Both the position numbers and the translations under genes were made by a program. DNA of 64,000 bases from Litorilituus sediminis. GTDB taxonomy: Bacteria > Pseudomonadota > Gammaproteobacteria > Enterobacterales > Alteromonadaceae. Under the pieces are notes generated by a model. It did no database searches and was not told the origin of the DNA. It was given only the letters and a program-made list of their open reading frames with translations. The stretch covers positions 620,001 through 684,000 of the forward strand of contig NZ_CP034759.1 in assembly GCF_004295665.1 (NCBI RefSeq), read 5' to 3'. Shown here piece after piece: positions 28,899 to 38,323 of the stretch. Each line of letters starts with the position of its first letter. Positions within the stretch are counted from its first letter, which is position 1.

Positions 28899-31019
28899 AT
28901 GTCACATAGAATCATGCTCATCCCGGTGGGCTCAGGCGTAGGCCTTACAAGTGTTTCATTAGGCTTATTGCATGCTTGTGAGCAAAACGGTATTAAGGTT
29001 GGTCACTTTAAACCTATTAGTCAGCCATCAAGAAATACCTTAGCTAAGAAAAATAAAACCGTTGAAGCTATCAGCCTATCGCAAAACAGTACCAGTGTTT
29101 CTCTTAGCTATGTTGAAGAAAAAATGGGTGACGGTCTTCATGATGTCGTACTTGAAGAAATTGTTGCCAATTTTGATGACTTTAATCAAGAGCAAGATGT
29201 TGTCATCATTGAAGGTCTGGTTCCAACAACAAGGCAACCCTATGCTGGACGTATCAATCGTGATGTTGCTCAAGCCCTGTGTGCAGATATTGTTTTAGTA
29301 GCAAGCCCAGGTAACGACAGTGCAGAAGAGTTTGAAGATCGTATCGAAGTCAGCGCAGAAACCTATGGGGGTATCAAAAATAAGCACTTAATAGGTTGCA
29401 TTATCAATAAACTCAATAGCCCAGATCAAGATGAATTTGGCCTGCTTCCTCGCGAAGAAGACATTGAAAATGACTTTAATCTAGCGCCATGGCAAAACCT
29501 TACCATATTTAAAGGCCGAGATTTTGACTTGCTCGGCACAGTCACTTGGGAGTTAGATTTAATGGCTCCGCGCGTTATTGATATTTGTAACTATTTAGAA
29601 GCAAAAGTGATCAACGCCGGTGATATGCAACACAGACGCTTTAGAAGCGTTGCTTTTTGTGCCCGCAGTGTCAGTAACCTAGTCAGTTATTTAGTACCCG
29701 GTCGCCTGATTGTAACGCCGGGCGATAGAACAGATATCATTATTGCCACCTGTTTATCTGCCCTTAACGGTACTAAATTAGGCGCGCTTATATTAACCAA
29801 TGGTTATGAGCCATCAGAGCAAGTATGGGATTTATGTAAGCAAGCACTTGATGCAGGCTTACCTGTCTTATCAGTACCATGGGATACATGGCAAACATCA
29901 AGACACATTATGAGCTTTAACCCTGAAATTCCACAAGATGACATACAACGTCACGAAAAGGTCAAGCAACACGTTGCCGATAACTTAAATAGCGAATGGT
30001 TAAGTAAACTTACCGCGGCAAGTGATAACACCAGCTTATTATCACCGCCAGCATTTAGACACAAGTTAACCGAGCTTGCTCGACAAGCCAATAAACTTAT
30101 TGTCTTACCTGAGGGTACTGATATTCGTACCATTAAAGCGGCTGCAATTTGTTGTGAGCGTAATATCGCCCGTTGTCAGTTAATTGGTAACAAAGAAGAG
30201 ATCTTGCAAATAGCTGAGCATCAAGGTATTTATTTACCCGATAACTTACTGATAACCGACCCTGATAACATTCGAGAAAACTATATCGGCCCTATGGTCG
30301 AATTAAGAAAAGACAAAGGTTTAACCGAAGTAATCGCCCAAGAAAGCCTACAAGATAACGTCGTGTTAGCCACTATGATGTTACAACTTGGGCAAGTTGA
30401 TGGCTTAGTTTCTGGTGCGGTAAATACGACAGCAAATACCATAAGACCTGCATTGCAGCTTATTAAAACAGCACCGAATAGCTCCCTTGTCTCCTCAATC
30501 TTTTTTATGTTGTTGCCAGATCAAGTACTTGTCTATGGTGACTGCGCCATTAACCCAGAGCCAAATGCTGAACAACTTGCCGATATTGCCATTCAATCAG
30601 CTGATTCTGCAGCCTCTTTTGGCATTGAGCCAAGAGTGGCCATGATAAGTTACAGTACGGGTAGCTCAGGTCACGGCGCAGATGTAGAAAAGGTTGCTAA
30701 AGCGACAGCGCTGGCAAAGAAAAAGCGTCCCGATCTTATCATTGACGGTCCGCTACAATATGATGCAGCGATTATGGAAAACGTTGCCAAGAAAAAAGCA
30801 CCTAATAGCCCTGTTGCTGGTAAAGCTACAGTATTTGTCTTCCCAGATCTTAATACCGGCAATACCACTTATAAAGCGGTTCAACGTTCAGCAGACCTTG
30901 TTAGTATTGGCCCTATGTTACAAGGTATGAATAAACCGGTGAACGATCTTTCTCGCGGCGCCTTAGTCGATGATATCGTCTATACGATCGCGTTAACAGC
31001 AATTCAAGCAAAACAGTAA
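28899..31019 (+). CDS. pta: Phosphate acetyltransferase
   Basis: A 706-aa enzyme that interconverts acetyl-CoA and acetyl phosphate. It is the long gammaproteobacterial form: an N-terminal P-loop NTPase-like domain (RIMLIPVGSGVGLTSVSLGL), a central DRTGG domain (about 215-330, LVTPGDRTDIIIA-like block) and a C-terminal catalytic PTA domain from about 390 (KLIVLPEGTDIRTIKAA ... MISYSTGSSGHGADVEKV ... FPDLNTGNTTYKAVQRSA). It forms an operon with ackA, and an inverted repeat follows the stop codon. Confidence 0.96.
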   Translation: MSHRIMLIPVGSGVGLTSVSLGLLHACEQNGIKVGHFKPISQPSRNTLAKKNKTVEAISLSQNSTSVSLSYVEEKMGDGLHDVVLEEIVANFDDFNQEQDVVIIEGLVPTTRQPYAGRINRDVAQALCADIVLVASPGNDSAEEFEDRIEVSAETYGGIKNKHLIGCIINKLNSPDQDEFGLLPREEDIENDFNLAPWQNLTIFKGRDFDLLGTVTWELDLMAPRVIDICNYLEAKVINAGDMQHRRFRSVAFCARSVSNLVSYLVPGRLIVTPGDRTDIIIATCLSALNGTKLGALILTNGYEPSEQVWDLCKQALDAGLPVLSVPWDTWQTSRHIMSFNPEIPQDDIQRHEKVKQHVADNLNSEWLSKLTAASDNTSLLSPPAFRHKLTELARQANKLIVLPEGTDIRTIKAAAICCERNIARCQLIGNKEEILQIAEHQGIYLPDNLLITDPDNIRENYIGPMVELRKDKGLTEVIAQESLQDNVVLATMMLQLGQVDGLVSGAVNTTANTIRPALQLIKTAPNSSLVSSIFFMLLPDQVLVYGDCAINPEPNAEQLADIAIQSADSAASFGIEPRVAMISYSTGSSGHGADVEKVAKATALAKKKRPDLIIDGPLQYDAAIMENVAKKKAPNSPVAGKATVFVFPDLNTGNTTYKAVQRSADLVSIGPMLQGMNKPVNDLSRGALVDDIVYTIALTAIQAKQ

Positions 31020-31032
31020 AATCACATAAACA

Positions 31033-31078
31033 AGGCTTTTTTAGCGAATTTAACCTTAAATAACCGCTAAAAAAGCCT
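31033..31078 (+). terminator. Inverted repeat after pta
   Basis: AGGCTTTTTTAGCG (31033-31046) and its exact complement (31065-31078) form a 14-bp stem with an 18-base loop, starting 14 bases after the pta stop. No T-tract follows, but the stem itself carries a T6 run. It probably ends or stabilises the ackA-pta mRNA. Confidence 0.6.
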
Positions 31079-31476
31079 ATTTCCACATACTTTTCATTTC
31101 TAAGCATCTTTTTTAAAACTTTATTAAAAGAATGTATAAACCTTAACACCTATCAAAAAATGTACTAACAACTATTTCTTTATAAAACAATAAACTATAA
31201 AACACCCCAATGAATACTCACAAAGATATCCACAGGTTTTGTGGATACTTGAATAAAAGTAAAGATCCTTAGTAACGGCAAATCAATTCAATTAAAACTA
31301 GATATTATTGCAATAAGCTAGAAATATAATTAAAACACCACGTTTTTCTCACAATTCAAAGTCAGTAAAGTATTTAAATACCGAATAAATTGTCCATTAC
31401 GCTAGTGTTAGCTGGTGAAAATGCTATATTATGAAGAAAATCCCCTAAAGTTTCGAAGTCAAGGATGTAAAATAAA
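31079..31476. other. Non-coding gap between pta and the ACT-domain gene
   Basis: About 400 bases of AT-rich sequence without a convincing reading frame, tRNA or repeat. The 3' end should hold the promoter of the ACT-domain gene: a TATATT (31425-31430) lies about 50 bases before the start codon and AAGGATG precedes the ATG, but no clear -35 element is seen. Confidence 0.5.
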
Positions 31477-31872
31477 ATGGCTCAGTTAACACTTAGACTA
31501 ATTGATGAAAAGTTTGCCATTCATAGCTTGGCTAAAAACACTGAAATCCCATCACAGGTTTTTCAAGCTTATATTTATTTTATCGCTAAGACATTTGATG
31601 AAATATCAATTGTTTTACCGCAAGAGGTTAAATTAAATAGCGATGATGTTGAGCCAGACTGGCAAGCATTAGAAGTAGTTGGGCCTCTTGATTTCACATT
31701 AACGGGTATTTTATCCAATATTTCCACGGTACTCGCTAATGAAAAAATAAGCATCTTTGCTATGTCAACCTTCGATACCGACTACATTTTGGTAAAACAA
31801 GATAAAATCAATGCGGCAGTTGAAGCCCTGCGTGCAAATCAATATCAAGTGTTATTACCTAAATCGAACTAG
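31477..31872 (+). CDS. ACT-domain protein
   Basis: A 131-aa protein made of two ACT-like halves. The second half (LDFTLTGILSNISTVLANEKISIFAMSTFDTDYILV) is typical of the short ACT/CASTOR-type proteins that bind amino acids. No catalytic domain is fused to it, so it is probably an amino-acid sensor or regulator of unknown partner. It stands 37 bases before the ArsC/Spx-like gene and may be co-transcribed with it and dapE. AAGGATG provides the ribosome binding site. Confidence 0.78.
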   Translation: MAQLTLRLIDEKFAIHSLAKNTEIPSQVFQAYIYFIAKTFDEISIVLPQEVKLNSDDVEPDWQALEVVGPLDFTLTGILSNISTVLANEKISIFAMSTFDTDYILVKQDKINAAVEALRANQYQVLLPKSN

Positions 31873-31909
31873 CTAATCGTCAAATTACCTAATATTTTTA
31901 AGGATTATT

Positions 31910-32257
31910 ATGATCACAATTTACGGCATTAATAACTGTGACACAGTAAAAAAAGCACTCAAGTGGCTACAAAAAAATGAGGTAAACTATCAGTTTTATG
32001 ATTTTAAAAAGCAACCTCTTACAACTGAACTACTGCAAGCTTTTGTCAAGCAAAGCGATTGGTCGCAACTTTTAAACAAGCGCAGTACCAGCTTTCGTAA
32101 CTTACCTGACGACGTTAAAAATAACTTAACTGATGAAGTGATGTTTTCTTCAGTATTATCACAGCCAACTTTATTAAAAAGACCGCTATTACAGCTAGAT
32201 GAACAACTGGTTCTCGGCTTTAAAGCAGAGCAATACCAACAACTTTTTAGTCACTAA
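31910..32257 (+). CDS. yffB: ArsC/Spx-family protein, YffB-like
   Basis: A 115-aa thioredoxin-fold protein of the ArsC/Spx/MgsR group. It begins MITIYGINNCDTVKKALKWL, where only one cysteine is present at the ArsC-type position, and contains LLNKRSTSFRNLP and LLKRPLL, as in YffB. Arsenate reductase activity is not implied. In E. coli yffB lies directly upstream of dapE, as here (56-base gap), which supports the name. Confidence 0.85.
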   Translation: MITIYGINNCDTVKKALKWLQKNEVNYQFYDFKKQPLTTELLQAFVKQSDWSQLLNKRSTSFRNLPDDVKNNLTDEVMFSSVLSQPTLLKRPLLQLDEQLVLGFKAEQYQQLFSH

Positions 32258-32313
32258 CCTAAACCTACTTTAATAACAGCCAAGCAAGTAAACCACTCAA
32301 CAAAAGGTCAAAA

Positions 32314-33525
32314 GTGAAAACATCCGAGCAACAAGAATACCACAACAGTGACGTGTTAAATTTAGCTAAAGCGCTCATTGCAAGACCATCAGTTACCCCT
32401 GAAGATGCAGGCTGTCAGCAATTGATAGCAGAACGATTAGCTAAACTTGGCTTTAGCAACGAAACCATGGTATTTGAAGATACAACCAACTTATGGTCAC
32501 GCAGAAACAGTGCTTCACAAGCTAACCTCAACGATCGTGTGTTTTGTTTTGCCGGTCATACCGATGTAGTACCACCAGGTAACCTTGAGCTTTGGAATAC
32601 GCCACCATTTGAGCCAACTATTATTGATGGCATGCTATATGGGCGTGGCAGTGCTGATATGAAAGGCAGCTTAGCAGCAATGATTGTTGCGACAGAGCGA
32701 TTTGTTAGTGACTTTCCAGATCATAAAGGCGCTATTAGCTACCTTATTACCAGTGATGAAGAAGGCCCCTTTATTAATGGCACTACCCGCGTTATCGATA
32801 CGTTAGAAGCGCGAAATGAAAAAATTACTTATTGTATCGTTGGTGAGCCATCAAGTAGCGAACGCGTTGGTGATGTCATTAAAAATGGTCGTCGAGGCTC
32901 AATTTCTGCAGAAATTGACTTTAAAGGTAAGCAAGGTCACGTAGCCTATCCAGAGCATGTTAAAAATCCAATTCATTTAGCCATGCCAGCACTTACTGAG
33001 CTTAGCCAGTTGCACTGGGATCATGGTAATGATTACTTTCCGGCTACAAGCTTTCAACTGTCAAATATCAATGCAGGTACAGGCGCTACTAATGTTGTGC
33101 CCGGCCATTTAACTGCGCTATTTAATTTGCGCTATAGCACTGAATTAACCGATCAGCTCATTGTCGATCAAGTTGAGCATATATTAGCTAAACACCAATT
33201 AGATTATGATATTAAATGGACATTTAACGGTAAGCCATTTGTTACTGAAATGTCTGATGATGCCTCTTGTTTCCTTGCCAACGCAACTAAGGCTGTTGAA
33301 CAAATCACCGGGGTAGCGCCGCAATTATCCACCTCAGGTGGCACATCAGATGGTCGATTTATTGCGCCAACTGGCGCACAAGTTATCGAGCTTGGTCCAT
33401 GTAATGCTACCATTCACCAAATAAACGAGTCTGTATCGTGCCGCGATTTAGAACAACTTGTTGATATTTATTACGCTTGTTTAAAGAATATTCTTGTTGA
33501 TGATGAAAATGACCAATGTAACTAA
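32314..33525 (+). CDS. dapE: Succinyl-diaminopimelate desuccinylase
   Basis: A 403-aa M20-family metalloenzyme of lysine and diaminopimelate synthesis; it frees LL-DAP from N-succinyl-LL-DAP. It begins with GTG preceded by AAAAGG. Zinc ligands and catalytic residues sit in [46 protein letters not shown] and the C-terminal [14 protein letters not shown]. The N-terminus is about 15-20 residues longer than usual. It overlaps the start of the M15 peptidase gene. Confidence 0.95.
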   Translation: MKTSEQQEYHNSDVLNLAKALIARPSVTPEDAGCQQLIAERLAKLGFSNETMVFEDTTNLWSRRNSASQANLNDRVFCFAGHTDVVPPGNLELWNTPPFEPTIIDGMLYGRGSADMKGSLAAMIVATERFVSDFPDHKGAISYLITSDEEGPFINGTTRVIDTLEARNEKITYCIVGEPSSSERVGDVIKNGRRGSISAEIDFKGKQGHVAYPEHVKNPIHLAMPALTELSQLHWDHGNDYFPATSFQLSNINAGTGATNVVPGHLTALFNLRYSTELTDQLIVDQVEHILAKHQLDYDIKWTFNGKPFVTEMSDDASCFLANATKAVEQITGVAPQLSTSGGTSDGRFIAPTGAQVIELGPCNATIHQINESVSCRDLEQLVDIYYACLKNILVDDENDQCN

Positions 33526-34216
33526 TGTAGCTATCTCAGGTGATATTCAATCACAGCTCTTAGGGCAAACAACCGAGCATTTGCATTATTTAACCGACAC
33601 CCTAGCAATACATAAAGAAATGCTTAATGCCTATCAAGCATTATCTGATGCAGCTAAGCGCGATGGTCTATCAATAAAAATTGCCAGCGGCTATCGCTCT
33701 TTTGAACGCCAACTGCACATTTGGAATAATAAGTTTTTAGCTAAAACGCCTATACTTGATAAACACAATAAAGCCGTTGATACCGCAAAATTAACGCCTT
33801 ATCAGATTGTGCAAGCCATTATGCTCTATTCTGCCCTACCCGGTGCTAGTAGGCATCATTGGGGCTGTGACATTGATGTCTACGCTGATAACCTACTGGA
33901 TAACAATTACCAATTAAAATTGGAGCCTTGGGAGTATCAAGAACAAGGTCCGCTAGCCCCCTTGTCATCCTGGCTGCAAGTTAATGCAAACAGCCATGGC
34001 TTCTACTTTCCTTATGATAGTTATCGAGGCGGTGTTGCCGCAGAGCCTTGGCATATTTCTTTTATGCCGCTAGCTAAGCAGTACCAACAACATATTAGCC
34101 TAACTCAGCTATGTGCTAGCCTTGAAGATAGCAACATTGCCGGTAAAGAGGTTATAATCGACAATATCGAAGACATAGCCAACAAATATATATTTAACGT
34201 AAACACTGTTATATAA
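33500..34216 (+). CDS. M15 family D-alanyl-D-alanine carboxypeptidase
   Basis: A roughly 240-aa VanY-like zinc peptidase that would trim D-Ala from peptidoglycan stems. Motifs are visible: [19 protein letters not shown], the zinc-binding [13 protein letters not shown] (His and Asp ligands) and [10 protein letters not shown] with the third ligand. No signal peptide is evident, which is odd for an enzyme of the cell wall. Start choice among clustered codons at 33494, 33500, 33503 and 33509 is uncertain; all overlap the end of dapE. Its association with dapE fits cell-wall metabolism. Confidence 0.85.
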   Translation: MMKMTNVTNVAISGDIQSQLLGQTTEHLHYLTDTLAIHKEMLNAYQALSDAAKRDGLSIKIASGYRSFERQLHIWNNKFLAKTPILDKHNKAVDTAKLTPYQIVQAIMLYSALPGASRHHWGCDIDVYADNLLDNNYQLKLEPWEYQEQGPLAPLSSWLQVNANSHGFYFPYDSYRGGVAAEPWHISFMPLAKQYQQHISLTQLCASLEDSNIAGKEVIIDNIEDIANKYIFNVNTVI

Positions 34217-34245
34217 ATTCGGATTAAAGAGATAGGTAGGTATAA

Positions 34246-34434
34246 GTGAACAATTGGTTAGCGGTATTAATAATTGTTATTGCGCTGGTGATTATCATTG
34301 GCAATTTCAGTACCTTTAAAAAATCTTCAAAGCAAAAAATGCGCAAACGTAGCCTAAATGACTTACAAGAAACCTTGCCCAGAAGTCATAAAAAGTCTCA
34401 TCAAATGCCAACGGTAAATAAAAAGAAACTTTAA
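34246..34434 (+). CDS. DUF2897 small membrane protein
   Basis: A 62-aa single-pass membrane protein: NNWLAVLIIVIALVIIIGNF, then a very basic tail (KKSSKQKMRKRSLNDLQETLP). This layout fits the DUF2897 family of small gammaproteobacterial proteins. It starts with GTG preceded by AGGTAGG. It lies 29 bases after the M15 peptidase gene and 36 bases before a strong terminator, so it is the last gene of the dapE transcript. Function unknown. Confidence 0.72.
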   Translation: MNNWLAVLIIVIALVIIIGNFSTFKKSSKQKMRKRSLNDLQETLPRSHKKSHQMPTVNKKKL

Positions 34435-34470
34435 AAATCACCGCTATATAAAAACAATTTATAAAGCGAA

Positions 34471-34498
34471 AAAAAACTCCGCAATTGCGGAGTTTTTT
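34471..34498. terminator. Palindromic intrinsic terminator, left copy
   Basis: A6 followed by the fully self-complementary core ACTCCGCAATTGCGGAGT and T6 (shared A/T ends), 36 bases after the DUF2897 gene. It is bidirectional. An identical 28-bp copy stands at the other side of the IS1182 element, so this is also one arm of its target duplication. Confidence 0.9.
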
Positions 34499-36128
34499 CA
34501 GACTGATGACAAAGTCCTAGACAGTAGTCTAGGACTTTGATCTAATAAAAACATGGAAAATTACAAAAATTAACCATGTTAAGAGAACCTTCCCCGCAAC
34601 AACATGAACTCGAAATGGTCACGCTAGACCAGTTAGTTCCAGCCAACCATCTAGTTCGTAAACTCGATAAGTATATTGACTTTGAGTTTATTCGAGATGA
34701 AGTCAAAGACTTATATTGCACTGATAATGGTCGTCCTCCGGTGGAGCCAGTCCAGCTATTTAAAATTATGCTACTTGGGTACTTATTTGGTATTAAAAGT
34801 GAGCGCCAAATCATCAAAGACATCGAAGTAAATGTCGCGTATCGATGGTTTCTCCGCATGGGGCTTACCGAGAAAGTTATCGATGCCTCAACACTTAGTC
34901 AAAATCGTATTCGTCGTTTCAATGGCACAGATGTATTTGAACGTATATTTAATCACATCGTCCAACAAGCCATTAAACATGGTCTAGTTGGGGGCAAAGC
35001 CTTATTCACCGACAGCACACACTTAAAAGCAAACGCCAATAAACGAAAGTTCACCAACAAGCTCAAACCCGTCTCAACCAGTGCCTATATTAAGCAAATC
35101 AACAAAGCTGTGGAGGCAGACCGTAAAGCGGCTGGAAAAAAGCCACTCAAGGATAAAGGCTATTGTGAGATAAAGCGGAATAAGGTAAGTAAAACCGATA
35201 GTGATAGCGGTTATATGCACCGAGATGAAAAGCCAAAAGGTTTTTTCTACCTAGACCACAGAACCGTAGATAACGACTATAACATTATTGTAGATACGCA
35301 TATTACGCCAGGTAATGTCCACGATTCTCAACCATACATTGCTCGCCTTGATGCCATTGAAAATCGCTTTGCACTATCCCCTGAATTTGTTGGTATTGAT
35401 GCAGGCTACTTCACAGCGCCCGTCTGTTTTAATCTGGAACAACGTAACATCCAAGGGGTGTTTGGTTACCGTCGTCCTTCACGAACGAAGAATGCCATTA
35501 AGAAAAAGCACTTCAAATACGACGAGAAAGCAGATACGTATACCTGCCCGCAAGAGCAAACGTTAATCTACTCGACCACCAGTCGAGAGGGTTACCGAGA
35601 ATATCATTCTGACCCCAAGGTATGCGTTAATTGCCCTCAATTAAAAGATTGCACTAAGAGTAAAAGTCATAAGAAAGTGATAACACGCCACGTAATGGCT
35701 GCGAGTCAAGATCGGGCTAATGAATTTCGCTTAACAAGCCTTGGTAAATACCTTTACAAACGACGATGCGAAACCGTTGAAAGAAGTTTTGCTGATGCAA
35801 AGCAACACCATGGTCACAGGTATGCAAGATACCGAGGTAAGCATAATGTTCAAATGCAAGCATATATGGCTGCGGCAGCACAAAATATGAAGAAGATAGC
35901 AATGACGCTATCAAATATTCCCCAAATAATGGCAATCTAAAAAGGATAACCCTTTAAAAGCTCAATTCGAGACATTAACACGCCAAATAGGGAAGATAAG
36001 CCCCAAACAAGTCCAGAAAAACCAAATAAAATAGAAAAGACGTGGCTAGAAAAATATCGAGATCGCAGCCTACGGCTGCTCATAAAAGACAAACCCCGAA
36101 CAGAATGACGGGGTTTGTCAGTAATCTG
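34499..36128 (+). mobile_element. IS1182-family insertion sequence, complete, with 28-bp target duplication
   Basis: A 1630-bp element. Its terminal inverted repeats are CAGACTGATGACAAA at the left and TTTGTCAGTAATCTG at the right (12 of 15 positions pair). One transposase gene fills it. The left end holds a perfect 12-bp hairpin (34511-34538, AAAGTCCTAGAC arms) and the right end an 11-bp hairpin (36088-36119, GACAAACCCCG arms). The bases outside the two ends, 34471-34498 and 36129-36156, are identical and consist of a whole terminator. The family is known for long or variable target duplications and for palindromic targets. Confidence 0.85.
34576..35940 (+). CDS. IS1182-family transposase
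   Basis: A 454-aa DDE transposase. The N-terminal DUF772-type block (VTLDQLVPANHLVRKLDKYIDF, GRPPVEPVQLFKIMLLGYLFGI) and the later ALFTDSTHLKANANK, DSQPYIARLD ... VGIDAGYFTAP, and C-terminal RRCETVERSFADAKQHHGHRYARYRG (with the Glu) match the IS1182 group. A zinc-binding region with CVNCPQLKDC lies before the end. The gene is intact with no frameshift, and both ends of the element are present, so the element may be active. Confidence 0.92.
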   Translation: MLREPSPQQHELEMVTLDQLVPANHLVRKLDKYIDFEFIRDEVKDLYCTDNGRPPVEPVQLFKIMLLGYLFGIKSERQIIKDIEVNVAYRWFLRMGLTEKVIDASTLSQNRIRRFNGTDVFERIFNHIVQQAIKHGLVGGKALFTDSTHLKANANKRKFTNKLKPVSTSAYIKQINKAVEADRKAAGKKPLKDKGYCEIKRNKVSKTDSDSGYMHRDEKPKGFFYLDHRTVDNDYNIIVDTHITPGNVHDSQPYIARLDAIENRFALSPEFVGIDAGYFTAPVCFNLEQRNIQGVFGYRRPSRTKNAIKKKHFKYDEKADTYTCPQEQTLIYSTTSREGYREYHSDPKVCVNCPQLKDCTKSKSHKKVITRHVMAASQDRANEFRLTSLGKYLYKRRCETVERSFADAKQHHGHRYARYRGKHNVQMQAYMAAAAQNMKKIAMTLSNIPQIMAI

Positions 36129-36156
36129 AAAAAACTCCGCAATTGCGGAGTTTTTT
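36129..36156. terminator. Palindromic intrinsic terminator, right copy
   Basis: Identical to 34471-34498 over 28 bases. On the minus strand it ends the bamC transcript, which stops 26 bases away. The original site was a single bidirectional terminator between the DUF2897 gene and bamC; the insertion left one copy for each gene. Confidence 0.9.
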
Positions 36157-36182
36157 ATTAGGGTGTGTTGACCTTAGGGATT

Positions 36183-37352
36183 TTAAAAGACATCCCTAAA
36201 TGACAAACCTGCCTCAATCACTGGGAATATACGTTCTAAGGTTTCAAACGGTAGCGGCTCACCATCAGCATTATAAATAGTGACCGCTGTTTGTTGTCCC
36301 TTATCGTCAATTGGTGCAAGTACGAATTGATATTTAGCATCGCTAACATCAATAACAGGTGCGTCCTCTCCCCAAATTACATCCCAAACACTGGTTTCAG
36401 GCTTAACAAAATCAACAAAATAGATTTTCTTTTCTTCATTTAAGTCGGTAATAGTAAAACCGTGCTTCTCAAAGAATACCGGCATATTTTCCCAGAGCTT
36501 ATCAGGGTTCATTTCAACAATATAAGCCTGCTCAGCTTCAGGGTTTTGCCCGATAGAAACTAATTTTTGGTTAGCACGCATTAAGCGATCTTCACGCTGC
36601 TGTACGCGGTAATTGTAATCAACTAATGAAACAATAGAGTTTAACATGGCTTTTTCAGCACGTTGTTGATCGATTGGATCCATCACTTTACTGCCACCAC
36701 GATTATCGGTTTTCAAAAAGTCAGCTAAAGTCACTGTTAATGAAACACTGCGACCATGTGGCTTAGCCACTAATTGATAACGAAAACGTAAACTAGTGGC
36801 TGACTCTACTTCGGTAAATAACCAACCAGACTCAACTTCATCATGATACCAATCAGACTCAATTATTGATGTACGTACACCTTCGCGGGCAATAGAGGTT
36901 TCTTTTAAACTGGTTGCACCTTCAAGTACTTTACTTAAGGTGACTTCAACATCTTCTTCAACCTTGCTATGAGTTACATTATCTTGTAATAGTTTTTGCA
37001 AAACCACCATTTCGATATAATCTAATAAGTCTTTATCTTCCAGCACTTTATCAAACCAAATGGTCGAAATGCTCGATTCTTCAACAACTCGAGATGATGC
37101 CGCAATGGGTAAAACTAACGATGGCGCGCGAATATCCATATTCTCACCAACTGGGCCTAAATGGTTTACTTTATCGGTTACATAATATTCATTACGCTGT
37201 GCTGGTTTGTCTAACCCTTCAGGGATAACTAATGGCTTAGGCTCAGCCCTATTTGCGTAATCAAAATCTCCATTGGCTTGCTTGGTATTCATTGAACTAC
37301 ACGCTGTTAGCGATAAAGATAACAATGATAAAAAGAATACTCGACGACTCAT
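36183..37352 (-). CDS. bamC: Outer membrane protein assembly factor BamC
   Basis: A lipoprotein of the BAM complex that inserts outer-membrane barrels. The ATG at 37352 is preferred because AGGAG lies 5 bases upstream and a lipoprotein signal follows at once (MSRRVFFLSLLSLSLTACSS, lipobox LTAC); the frame stays open to 37490. The 389-aa product has the lipid-proximal segment PLVIPEGLDKPAQRNEYYV, which binds BamD in E. coli, and two helix-grip domains (SWLFTEVESATSLR-type and PDKLWENMPVFFEKHGF). The usual upstream neighbour dapA is absent. Confidence 0.9.
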   Translation of the reverse strand: MSRRVFFLSLLSLSLTACSSMNTKQANGDFDYANRAEPKPLVIPEGLDKPAQRNEYYVTDKVNHLGPVGENMDIRAPSLVLPIAASSRVVEESSISTIWFDKVLEDKDLLDYIEMVVLQKLLQDNVTHSKVEEDVEVTLSKVLEGATSLKETSIAREGVRTSIIESDWYHDEVESGWLFTEVESATSLRFRYQLVAKPHGRSVSLTVTLADFLKTDNRGGSKVMDPIDQQRAEKAMLNSIVSLVDYNYRVQQREDRLMRANQKLVSIGQNPEAEQAYIVEMNPDKLWENMPVFFEKHGFTITDLNEEKKIYFVDFVKPETSVWDVIWGEDAPVIDVSDAKYQFVLAPIDDKGQQTAVTIYNADGEPLPFETLERIFPVIEAGLSFRDVF

Positions 37353-37499
37353 TAAAACTCCTACGGATGAAACCTTGGTTGCATGCCGTTTCATGATAAA
37401 TTTACTATTAGACTTGGTATAAACCATATTTGCGCTCCATGGTACTTGCCCCATTTTGCAAACACAAGGCATATGACCAATAAAATTCAAGATGATTCC

Positions 37500-37519
37500 A
37501 ACTTATCTCAGGATAAGTT
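37500..37519. promoter_or_regulatory. Palindrome between divergent bamC and gcvR
   Basis: AACTTATC-TCAG-GATAAGTT, an 8-bp perfect inverted repeat centred about 45 bases before the gcvR start and 158 bases before bamC. It could be an operator or a leader hairpin of gcvR; no regulator can be named. Confidence 0.35.
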
Positions 37520-37554
37520 ACAATAGCCCTTTAGAAAAAACTTAGGCGTAATAA

Positions 37555-38082
37555 ATGTCACAATATTTAGTGCTAACAGCAATGGGAGCAGACCGTACAG
37601 GTTGTGTTAGCGAATTAACTAAATTAGCAAGTGAATGCGAATGTAATATTTTAGACAGCAGAATGGCAATTTTTGGCTCAGAATTCACCTTTATCATGTT
37701 ACTTAATGGTGATGCCAGAGCTATTAATAAAATAGAAGGCAGAATTCCTGCTGTAGCCCATAGCTTAGATTTAATTACTATGATGAAGCGAACCACAGGT
37801 CATAGAACCTTTGATTTAGTTCATCACTACCAAGCAGATTACGCAGGGATAGATCAACCAGGTATATTAAAAGCCATGACCGCTTTTTTTGCCACAAGAA
37901 AAATCGATATCTCTTCATTAAAATCAGAAATTGATCCTGAAAACAATCATATGAAAGCGAGCATTTTATTTGCCTTAACTGACAAAATCAGTTTCGACGA
38001 CCTTGAGCATGATTTTCTTGAACTTTGTCAGCAAACAGATGTACAAGGTTGTATTAAAAAAGCCACAGCCAACCTATTATAA
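37555..38082 (+). CDS. gcvR: Glycine cleavage system transcriptional repressor GcvR
   Basis: A 175-aa protein with two ACT domains (YLVLTAMGADRTGCVSELTKLA and VHHYQADYAGIDQPGILKAMTAFFA). In E. coli GcvR binds GcvA and turns it into a repressor of the gcv operon when glycine is low. Length and domain layout fit. In gammaproteobacteria gcvR is followed by bcp, and a broken bcp does follow here after 241 bases. No other glycine cleavage gene is nearby. Confidence 0.88.
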   Translation: MSQYLVLTAMGADRTGCVSELTKLASECECNILDSRMAIFGSEFTFIMLLNGDARAINKIEGRIPAVAHSLDLITMMKRTTGHRTFDLVHHYQADYAGIDQPGILKAMTAFFATRKIDISSLKSEIDPENNHMKASILFALTDKISFDDLEHDFLELCQQTDVQGCIKKATANLL

Positions 38083-38323
38083 CCTTAGCTTCGTATAAGC
38101 CATGCGTTTCTAGCAGTTATTTTTACTGACTTCTACGTTATTTTGAAGCGAAATAGCCAGCTATTCCTTCTTCAAAAAGCCTTGAATTCAGACAAAAATA
38201 TATAGCTAGAAATCAGAAATAGCTATAACCTGCTAACTTGGTAAGATTTAGCGCTATTTCTTATGCAAACCTGAGGTTATTATAATAACTACCTATCATT
38301 AACCAATAAAAGTGATTTAACTT

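Noticed and set aside
31910-32257. Arsenate reductase ArsC
   Set aside because: Sequence and position before dapE match YffB, which is not tied to arsenate; no ars genes are present.
37353-37490. 46-residue N-terminal extension of BamC
   Set aside because: The lipoprotein signal and AGGAG site place the start at 37352; the extension is non-coding or chance open frame.
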